64,000 nt of DNA from JAWKRB01 sp041389885 (GTDB lineage: Bacteria > Myxococcota_A > Polyangia > Polyangiales > Ga0077539), in NCBI GenBank assembly GCA_041389885.1, contig JAWKRB010000007.1:62001-126000 (forward strand), read 5' to 3'. The translations under genes were made by a program, and so were the position numbers. Positions within the stretch are counted from its first letter, which is position 1; each line of letters begins with the position of its first letter. The notes below the pieces were generated by a model. That model was given only the letters and a program-made list of their open reading frames with translations. It did not search any database and was not told the origin of the DNA. Below, in pieces: positions 52,259-58,912 of the stretch.

Positions 52259-53323
52259 ATGACCCAAGAAGACGCCCAGGGGACCTTTCGCCTCGCCGCC
52301 CTCGACCTCGCCGCCTTCGCCGCGGCGCGCGAGTCGTTCCCGCGGCACGTCACCGAGCTCGCGCGGCGCCGCGCGCCCCGCTACGCGGCCCCCTCCGAGG
52401 CGCCGGTCGACGACGCGTACTGGACCGACTTCGCGGCCTCCATCGCCCCGCTGCTCCCCTCCGAGCTCATGCCCATGTGGGGGCTCATCGACGCCGACCT
52501 GACCCTCGAGGGCGGCGCGAAGGGTCTCCGCTCGCTCTTCTCGTCCACGCCGAGCGCCCGCGAGCGCCGCAAGGTGCAGCGCACCGCGACCCTCGCCGCG
52601 CGGGTGATGTCCGTGGTGGCCCACGCCGACGGCGACATGGCCGACGACGAGCGGCGCGTGATCGACATGGCGATGGCGTCCTTCGGCTTGAACGACGAGG
52701 AGCTCGCGGCGGCCCGCGCCGAGGGGCCCGCGTCGGCCTCGCAGCTCGAGGTCTTCGGCGAGCTCGACCTGCGCGTGCGTCGCGAGGTCGTGCGCGGCGC
52801 GTGGCAGCTCGCCCTCCACGGCGACCTCAGCAAGGAGGAGGAGAGCGCGGTGGTCACCATCGCCGCGAAGCTCGAGATCTCCGCCGAGCTCGACCTCGTG
52901 CGGCGCGAGGTGCGCGACGCGCAGGAGCGCTGCGCGCGGGTGGCGAGCCTCGCGCTCGAGCTCGCGATGGCCGCGTCGTCGTCCCTCGACGCCGAGGTGC
53001 GCGCGCCCGCCCTGGAGCACCTCGTTCGCTGCGCGGCGCCCCCGCGCGTCGCCGCGGGGCTGCGCGCGCGCGCGAGCGGCGAGACGCCGCCGCCCGTGGC
53101 GCAGAAGGTGGCGCTGGTCAGCGCGCAGCGCGTGCAGGCGCTCACCCTCGCGTGGTCGTGCCTTCGCGCCCTCGACCTCCGGGCCTCGACCGAGGCCGTC
53201 GCGCGGCTGGGGCTCCGCGCCGCCGCCGCGCGCCACGACGCGAGCGCCGACGCGAACTCCGCGATGGAGCTGGTGGACCGCTACCTCCTCGAGCGCCTCG
53301 CCGAGTCGGGCGAGCGCCGCTAG
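52259..53323 (+). CDS. TerB-like domain protein
   Basis: 354 residues. The middle part (RVMSVVAHADGDMADDERRV, then IDMAMASFGLNDEEL) and a second similar segment (LALHGDLSKEEESAVVTIAA) look like the helical TerB tellurite-resistance fold with acidic loops; the first loop, AHADGDMADDE, may bind metal. The N- and C-terminal thirds are Ala-rich helices. There is no signal peptide. It is four bases after the DAO gene and eight bases before the DUF692 gene in the same direction, so it may belong to either group. Confidence 0.6.
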   Translation: MTQEDAQGTFRLAALDLAAFAAARESFPRHVTELARRRAPRYAAPSEAPVDDAYWTDFAASIAPLLPSELMPMWGLIDADLTLEGGAKGLRSLFSSTPSARERRKVQRTATLAARVMSVVAHADGDMADDERRVIDMAMASFGLNDEELAAARAEGPASASQLEVFGELDLRVRREVVRGAWQLALHGDLSKEEESAVVTIAAKLEISAELDLVRREVRDAQERCARVASLALELAMAASSSLDAEVRAPALEHLVRCAAPPRVAAGLRARASGETPPPVAQKVALVSAQRVQALTLAWSCLRALDLRASTEAVARLGLRAAAARHDASADANSAMELVDRYLLERLAESGERR

Positions 53324-53330
53324 CGCCGCG

Positions 53331-54680
53331 ATGGCCGCCGCGGAGCTTCGAGGCGTGGGCATCGGGTGGCGGCGAGAGCTCGCCCACGACCTGCTGCGGC
53401 GGCGCGACGCGGTCGATTTCGTCGAGGTGGTGGCCGAGACCTGCTTCGTGCGCGACCGGCTCTACGCCGAGGTGCGGGCGGCGGCGGAGAGCTGGCCGGT
53501 GGTGCTCCACGGCGTGAAGCTCTCCCTCGGGAGCGCCGACGGCATCGACGTCGAGCACGCGCGGCGCCTGGGCCGCCTCGCCCGCGAGCTGGGCAGCCCG
53601 TGGCTCACCGAGCACGTGTCGTTCACCCGCGCGGGCGCGCGAGACATCGGGCACCTCACGCAGCTGCCGCGCCGCCGCGAGGCCGTGCGGGTCGTCGCGC
53701 GCAACGTCGACGCGCTGCGCAGGGCGGTGGGCGACCTCCCCGTCGCCCTCGAGAACGTGGCGTGGACCGCGCGCTGGCCCGACGACGAGATGGACGAGGC
53801 GACCTTCTACCAGGAGGTCGTCGCGGCCACCGGCTGCCCCCTGCTCCTGGACCTCGGGAACCTCCGCGCGAACGCGCTGAACGAGGGGAGAGACCCCGAG
53901 GCCGTGCTCGACGCGTTCCCCCTCGAGCGGGTGGCGATGGTGCACATCGCCGGGGGCGCGTGGCTCGACGCGGGCGGGCGTCGCTTCTTCGTCGACAGCC
54001 ACGCGCACCCGGTGCTCCCCGAGGTGTTCGCGCTCCTCGAGCGCCTCGTGGCGGCGCGCGGCGCGGTGCCGGTGATCCTCGAGCGCGACGCGAACTTTCC
54101 GCCCTTCGACGAGCTGCTGGGTGAGCTCACCCGCGCCCGGTCGTCGCTCCGCGGCGCGCCCTCGCGCCCCCTCCCCCGCCCCGGCGACGCGCCCGCCCCG
54201 CCGGGCGCCCTGGGGGGCGAGCTCGTCGCCGAGCAGGCCCGCCTCGCCGAGCTGCTCACCGCCCCGGCGCCCCCCGAGAGCGCCGCGCCCTTCGACGCCG
54301 GCGAGCTCGGCTTCGCGCGGGACGTGCTGCGCCGCAAGCGCATCGACGACGCGCTCCCGCTGCTCCCGCGGCTCTCGGCGCACGCGGTGGGGCACCGCGG
54401 CGCGGCCTGGAGCGCCATCGACGCGCACCCGCGGAGCCCCCGGCACGTCGCCCTGAACGACGCGTGGCACATCGCGCAGGCGGCCCTCGACGAGCCCGGG
54501 CTCGAGTCGGCCGCGGCGCTTGACGCGCTGGTGCTCTCGGCGCGAAGTGTGTCGCGCGCGGGGGTGATGTCTCCGCGGCGGGGCCCGTGGGTCGGCCGCC
54601 GGGCCCTGCGCGACGGCCGCAAGGCGTGGGCGTTCAAGGGGGTCGGCGCATCCTCCCCGGTGCGTTTGATTGTAAGGTGA
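53331..54680 (+). CDS. DUF692/MNIO oxidase fused to a C-terminal partner-like region
   Basis: 449 residues. The first 275 are a DUF692 (multinuclear non-haem iron-dependent oxidase) TIM barrel: VGIGWRRELAHDLLRRRDAV, PVVLHGVKLSLGSADG (metal His), LTEHVSFTRAGARDIGHLTQ, PVALENVAWTARWPDDEMDE (Glu), PLLLDLGNLRANALNEGR (Asp/Asn), VAMVHIAGGAWLDAGGRRFF (His), FVDSHAHPVLPEVFALLE (Asp/His) and VILERDANFP (Glu). The last 150 residues (SAAPFDAGELGFARDVLRRK onward) resemble MNIO partner proteins that hold the peptide substrate. Known MNIOs modify Cys or other residues of ribosomal peptides. Two genes downstream lies a Cys-repeat membrane protein. Confidence 0.8.
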   Translation: MAAAELRGVGIGWRRELAHDLLRRRDAVDFVEVVAETCFVRDRLYAEVRAAAESWPVVLHGVKLSLGSADGIDVEHARRLGRLARELGSPWLTEHVSFTRAGARDIGHLTQLPRRREAVRVVARNVDALRRAVGDLPVALENVAWTARWPDDEMDEATFYQEVVAATGCPLLLDLGNLRANALNEGRDPEAVLDAFPLERVAMVHIAGGAWLDAGGRRFFVDSHAHPVLPEVFALLERLVAARGAVPVILERDANFPPFDELLGELTRARSSLRGAPSRPLPRPGDAPAPPGALGGELVAEQARLAELLTAPAPPESAAPFDAGELGFARDVLRRKRIDDALPLLPRLSAHAVGHRGAAWSAIDAHPRSPRHVALNDAWHIAQAALDEPGLESAAALDALVLSARSVSRAGVMSPRRGPWVGRRALRDGRKAWAFKGVGASSPVRLIVR

Positions 54681-54687
54681 GGGTCGC

Positions 54688-55440
54688 ATGAGCACGTCAA
54701 GATCGTCGGTTCCTCCGAGCGCGGACCGAGCGCTCACAGCGCTCCCCCAGCAGGTTCGAGACCGGCTGGAGGCCTTTCGGCACGGGCTGCGTGACACCCT
54801 GGGTGACAACCTCGACGCGATGCTGATCTACGGCAGCGTGGCCTTCGGCGCGTGGAACGAGGCGTCGAGCGACGTCGACGTGATCATCGTGCTCCACGAC
54901 GACCGCCGCGAGGTGCTCGACGCCATCGGGCACGCGGTGCGCCTCGCGCGCTACGCGGCCCGCATCGAGGCGATGATCCTGCGCCGCAGCGAGATCCAAC
55001 ACTCGGCGGACGTCTTCCCGCTGCTCTACGACGACGTGCGGGAGTGCAACATCCTCCTCGCCGGCGAGGACCCGTTCAAGGACCTCTCCATCAGCGACCA
55101 GCACCGGCGCCTGCGGGTGGAGCAGGAGCTCCGCGAGGCGCGCATCCGGCTGCGCCGCATGGTGGCCGACAGCGAGCGCGGGGCCATGGCCCTGCGCGAC
55201 GTGGTGCGCAGAAAGCTCAAGCAGCTGCGCTCGCCGCTCCGCGCGCTGCTCCGCCTGCGCAAGACCACCACGGCGGTGGACCTCGAGTCGGTGATCCGCG
55301 GCGCCTGCGCGGCGTACTCGCTCGACGCCGACGCGCTGCTCCAGACCTCGTCGCCCACGGTGGCCTACGACACGCTCACGGCGCTCATCGACGCCGCCAT
55401 CCTCGACGTCGACACCCTCGTCGTCGACGCCGCGGACTGA
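54688..55440 (+). CDS. nucleotidyltransferase-fold protein
   Basis: 250 residues starting seven bases after the MNIO gene. The nucleotidyltransferase motif is MLIYGSVAFGAWNEASSDVD followed by VIIVL (GSxAxG and SDxD, about residues 50-70). A third acidic residue comes in the segment RIEAMILRRSE. The C-terminal half is an antiparallel helical region (HRRLRVEQELREARIRLRRM), similar to HEPN/kanamycin-type partners fused in one chain. The substrate is unknown; neighbours suggest a role linked to the MNIO cluster. Confidence 0.7.
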   Translation: MSTSRSSVPPSADRALTALPQQVRDRLEAFRHGLRDTLGDNLDAMLIYGSVAFGAWNEASSDVDVIIVLHDDRREVLDAIGHAVRLARYAARIEAMILRRSEIQHSADVFPLLYDDVRECNILLAGEDPFKDLSISDQHRRLRVEQELREARIRLRRMVADSERGAMALRDVVRRKLKQLRSPLRALLRLRKTTTAVDLESVIRGACAAYSLDADALLQTSSPTVAYDTLTALIDAAILDVDTLVVDAAD

Positions 55441-55457
55441 CCCAGGAGGCGGGGACC

Positions 55458-56513
55458 ATGCTCGAGCTGTTCTACTTCTACCCCTTCGACATGCGGCCTG
55501 GGCCGGCCTTCATCTTTCTCTACCTCGGCCTGGCGCTGGTCTACATCCCGGCCCTGGCGTGGCTGCGAAGCCGCGTCGCCGCGGCCTTCGACCCCAGTCC
55601 GCCGGCGGCCCCCGCGCCCTCCGCGCCCGTCCCTGGCGCCTACCGCGCGGGCGCCCCCGCGCCGCCCACGGGGCTCGCGGTGGGTTGGCTCCCGCCCCCC
55701 GACCGCACCTGGCACATCGCGTACCTCCAGGGCGGGGCCCAGCGCCTCGCCGAGGTGCTCTTCGCGGTCGGCGCGGCCGAGGGCTGGATCCGCCTCGAGC
55801 ACCCCGAGTCGAGCTCGTCGGACATCAAGGTCGTGGCCGACGCGCTCCCCGCCGACGCGGTGCTCGCGGACTTTCACGGCGCCCTGGTGCGCGCGGCCTC
55901 AGGGTCGACCCTCTCGCGGCGCGACGCGGCGGCCGCGGCGAAGGCGGCGGCGGAGCGCGCCTCGCCCGAGATCCTCGCGGCGCTGGCCGCCGACGGCTTC
56001 GTGCGCTCAGGGGGGGCGGTGAACGCGGCGCGGCTCACGGTGCTCGCGGGCGGCGCGCTCATCCAGGCCGTGGCGCTGCTGCGCATGTGGGTGCGCGACG
56101 CGCTCTACGGCGACGCGCCGGTGCCGCTCTTCCTCGCGACGGGCATGTTCTTCGTGGCTGGCGCGACGCTCTGGCTGCTCCGGGTGCCCATGTGGTCCTC
56201 GCACCGCGACGCGTACCTCGCGTGGCTCGACGCGGCGACGAGCTCCCTGCGCGAGGATGTCTCCGTCGGGCGCCGGGCCTCGACCCCCGAGATCGCCCTC
56301 GCCGTGGCCGTCGGCGGCGCCACCGTGCTCGCCATGGCGCCGCTCTACGGGGCCATGTTCGTGACGCTCTCGTCTGACTTCGCGCCGGTCGTCACCTCCT
56401 CGGGGGGGTCGTCCTGCGGCGGGGGGTCGTCCTGCGGCGGGGGGTCGTCCTGCGGCGGCGGCGGCGGCTGCGGCGGCGGCGGCGGCTGTGGGGGCGGCGG
56501 CGGCTGCTCCTGA
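55458..56513 (+). CDS. TIGR04222-type membrane protein with C-terminal Cys-Gly repeat tail
   Basis: 351 residues from ATG 55458 (CAGGAGG upstream). An N-terminal transmembrane helix (FIFLYLGLALVYIPALAWL), a soluble domain (YLQGGAQRLAEVLFAVGAAE, then WIRLEHPESSSSDIKVVADA), further membrane helices (VLAGGALIQAVALLRMW, FLATGMFFVAGATLWLL, IALAVAVGGATVLAMAPLYG) and an outside-facing tail. The tail holds six Cys spaced every six residues: three SSCGGG units, then three GGGGGC units, final residue Ser. It matches TIGR04222-domain proteins, which often carry such low-complexity Cys/Gly ends and occur near DUF692 genes. Likely substrate of the MNIO two genes upstream (inference). Confidence 0.75.
   Translation: MLELFYFYPFDMRPGPAFIFLYLGLALVYIPALAWLRSRVAAAFDPSPPAAPAPSAPVPGAYRAGAPAPPTGLAVGWLPPPDRTWHIAYLQGGAQRLAEVLFAVGAAEGWIRLEHPESSSSDIKVVADALPADAVLADFHGALVRAASGSTLSRRDAAAAAKAAAERASPEILAALAADGFVRSGGAVNAARLTVLAGGALIQAVALLRMWVRDALYGDAPVPLFLATGMFFVAGATLWLLRVPMWSSHRDAYLAWLDAATSSLREDVSVGRRASTPEIALAVAVGGATVLAMAPLYGAMFVTLSSDFAPVVTSSGGSSCGGGSSCGGGSSCGGGGGCGGGGGCGGGGGCS
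56408..56510. repeat. 18-base tandem repeat encoding the Cys-Gly tail
   Basis: Six units of 18 bases. The first three are close copies of TCGTCCTGCGGCGGGGGG; the last three are GGCGGCGGCGGCTGC-like. They encode SSCGGG and GGGGGC. Perfect periodicity of Cys codons with changing Ser/Gly filling suggests selection on Cys spacing rather than simple slippage. Confidence 0.85.
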
Positions 56514-56535
56514 GCCGAGCTTCGGCGCGCCGCCC

Positions 56536-57864
56536 GTGGTCGAGGCGCTCCGCGTCGTCGACGGGTGGTGCTCGCTCCGCCGTCGCGACGCGACCCTCGA
56601 CGGGTCGCTCCCGCTCCGCGTCGCGCAGGGCTGCGAGCCCATGCTCGAGGGCGCCGCCTACGGGCTCCAGGTCGCCCTGCACACCCCCCTGCGCGCCCTC
56701 CGCCGCTGGGGTCGTTGGAAGGTGAACGAGCTCCCCCTGGGGCTCCGCGTGGAGCGCTGGGGCCTCGAGACGCCGGGGGGCCGAGACGGCGCGGCGCTGC
56801 GTCGCGCGGAGGCTCAAGCGCGCGCGGCGCTGCCCGCGCTGGTCGCCCGGGGGGTCGTCGGCGCCGAGGCCGCCGCGGGGCTCTCGCTCGTCGAGGTCGT
56901 ACGCTCTCCAACGACCTGGGTCGTTCGACTGTGGACGGGTTACCTCGTGCGGGTCTCTCCCGCCGCGCGGCTGGTGGCGCTGCGCGCGTCGCCCCGCCGC
57001 TGCGTCGACCTCGACCTGAGCCCGGCGGCGCTCGACGCGCACCTCGGGTGGACGCCGCTGGTGCTCGACCTCGAGCTTCGTCGGGGGGCCGAGGAGGTCA
57101 TCGTCGAGGGCGAGGTCGCGACCCTGGGGGTGCTGCCACCGTCGGTGCCCGCGCGGGAGGTGACGCTCGACGAGGCGCCCGACCTGGCCCGCGCGCTGCT
57201 GGCGTTCTACGACCCGGAGTACTTCGAGGCGAAGCGCCGCGGAGAGGTCACCCGGAGCTACCGCAGGCTGCCGAAGGCGCCCGCGGGCGACGGGGCGCCC
57301 TGGGTGCGCGTGGCGCGGGGAGGCCCCGCGGAGCTCTCCGTCGAGCCCCTCGAGGGGGCCGGGGTCACCGCCCTCGCCCACCGCTGCGCCGTGGACCTCG
57401 CCGTGCGCTTCGACGGTCAGCGGGTGCGCCTCGAGGCCGACGACGCCGCGCTGCAGCGGCGGGCGAGGGCGATCGAGGCGGCCTGGTCGTTTGTGGCGTC
57501 GCCCGACGACCCGGCGTGCCGCGGCGCGCTGCTGTACCTCACGCGCTACATGACCCCGCACCCCTTCGGCGAGCCGCACTTCTTCGTGAAGCCGTGCGCG
57601 CTGGTGCAGACGCCGCCGGGCTGGTCGACGCTCGTCGAGGGCGTCGGCGTCGAGGGCGTGGGAGACACCCTGCGGGGGGTGGTGCGCACCGACGCGTTTC
57701 ACGCCCTGCCCGCGGTGTTCGCGCTCCCCACCGGGGCCTCGAAGGCGAGGCTTCGCCGGGGGCAGCTCCTGGCGCGGCTGATCCCCACCCCCCGAGCCTG
57801 GACCGCGCCGACCCTCGACGAGCGCGCCTTCGCGCTGACAGGCGCGCTCGACGCGACCCGTTGA
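56536..57864 (+). CDS. hypothetical protein, C-terminus DUF6065-like
   Basis: About 442 residues from GTG 56536; a GTG at 56488 that overlaps the Cys-tail gene is also possible. The first 220 residues (ALRVVDGWCSLRRRDATLDG, WKVNELPLGLRVERWGLETP) are unassigned. The C-terminal 110 residues (HPFGEPHFFVKPCALVQTPP, GWSTLVEGVGVEG and ALPTGASKARLRRGQLLARL) recall DUF6065-type proteins, where a similar PPGWS motif is followed by an IP-containing strand. No membrane segment is visible. It is the fourth gene in the MNIO cluster direction. The role is unknown. Confidence 0.55.
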   Translation: MVEALRVVDGWCSLRRRDATLDGSLPLRVAQGCEPMLEGAAYGLQVALHTPLRALRRWGRWKVNELPLGLRVERWGLETPGGRDGAALRRAEAQARAALPALVARGVVGAEAAAGLSLVEVVRSPTTWVVRLWTGYLVRVSPAARLVALRASPRRCVDLDLSPAALDAHLGWTPLVLDLELRRGAEEVIVEGEVATLGVLPPSVPAREVTLDEAPDLARALLAFYDPEYFEAKRRGEVTRSYRRLPKAPAGDGAPWVRVARGGPAELSVEPLEGAGVTALAHRCAVDLAVRFDGQRVRLEADDAALQRRARAIEAAWSFVASPDDPACRGALLYLTRYMTPHPFGEPHFFVKPCALVQTPPGWSTLVEGVGVEGVGDTLRGVVRTDAFHALPAVFALPTGASKARLRRGQLLARLIPTPRAWTAPTLDERAFALTGALDATR

Positions 57865-57916
57865 GCGAGGCAGACTTCTTGACTTATCGGCGGATTTTCC
57901 GAAGAATCCCGGCTCT

Positions 57917-58912
57917 GTGTCATGTCTTCGGCCGTCGACTCGGGCGATCCACGGTGCGCTCCTGGCGCTTATGGTGGCCGGGGCGCTCTCCGGACCGGCG
58001 TCTGCGCAGACGGCACCCCGCGTCGTAGCCGCCGCGGCGTACGACCAGGGCGTTCGCGCCTTCGCCGCGGGCGACTTCAATTCCGCGGCGGAGAGCTTCG
58101 AGGCGGCGAACCGCAGCGTGCCGTCGGCGCAGGCGGTGATTCAGGCGATTCGCTCGCACCGCAGCGCCGAGACCCCGGCCCACCTGGCGCGCGCCGCGAC
58201 GCTCGCGATCGGCCTGCTCACGAGCTATCCCGCCGACGCGCGCATCACCAGCTACGCGTACCGGATCATCGACGAGCTCTCGCCGTCCCTCGCCCGCGTG
58301 CAGGTGCGCTGTCAGGGCTGCGACCTCTCGGTCGACGAGGGCGCGGCGCCGCATAACGTGTTCCTCCCGCCGGGGGCGCACGCGGTGGTGGCGAGCTGGG
58401 GCGAGCGGGTGGTGCGGCAGGAGGTCCGGGTGTCGGCGGGGCAGACGCTGCCGCTGGAGCTTTCGCCGCCGCTGACGCCGCTGGTGCCCGCGGCGCCTGC
58501 GAGCGCGGCGCCCCCCCCCGCGGCGATCGGGCAGAGCGCGCCGACTCCTGCGGTCGAGGTGATCCCTCCGCCGGGTCCGGAGGTCGACGCGCCCCCGCCG
58601 CGCCGGGGGCTGTCGCCTGCGCTCTTCGCGGTGTCGCTCGTGGCGACCGCGGGCGTGGGCGGGGCGCTGGCGTGGAGCGCGCTGAACACCCTCGACGGAC
58701 GGGACGCGTACGTTCAGAACCCCACGCAGGCAGGCCTCGACGACGGTCGCGACCGCGAGCTGCGCACGAACGTGCTGGTCGGCGCGACCGCGGCGATGGC
58801 GGTGACGACGATCTTGATCGCGGGCTTCACCCGGTGGCGCAGCGCCCCGGCGAGGCCCACGGCGGCGCTGGCGCCAGGCGCGGGCGTACTCGGGCTGGAG
58901 GGTAATTTCTAA
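57917..58912 (+). CDS. exported TPR/PEGA-like protein linked to a Ser/Thr kinase
   Basis: 331 residues from the GTG at 57917. The signal peptide ALLALMVAGALSGPASAQ is followed by a single TPR-like helix pair (AYDQGVRAFAAGDFNSAAES) and a beta-rich PEGA-like domain (VQVRCQGCDLSVDEGAAPHN to GERVVRQEVRVSAGQTLPLE). A Pro/Ala linker and two membrane helices follow (LFAVSLVATAGVGGALAWSA and VLVGATAAMAVTTILIAGF). This layout is common next to Ser/Thr kinases in myxobacteria. Its TAA overlaps the kinase ATG by one base (TAATG), so it is translated together with the kinase. Confidence 0.7.
   Translation: MSCLRPSTRAIHGALLALMVAGALSGPASAQTAPRVVAAAAYDQGVRAFAAGDFNSAAESFEAANRSVPSAQAVIQAIRSHRSAETPAHLARAATLAIGLLTSYPADARITSYAYRIIDELSPSLARVQVRCQGCDLSVDEGAAPHNVFLPPGAHAVVASWGERVVRQEVRVSAGQTLPLELSPPLTPLVPAAPASAAPPPAAIGQSAPTPAVEVIPPPGPEVDAPPPRRGLSPALFAVSLVATAGVGGALAWSALNTLDGRDAYVQNPTQAGLDDGRDRELRTNVLVGATAAMAVTTILIAGFTRWRSAPARPTAALAPGAGVLGLEGNF

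Noticed and set aside
52259..53323. A tellurite-resistance (ter) operon
   Set aside because: Only one TerB-like protein is present; no TerC, TerD or TerZ genes are in the window.
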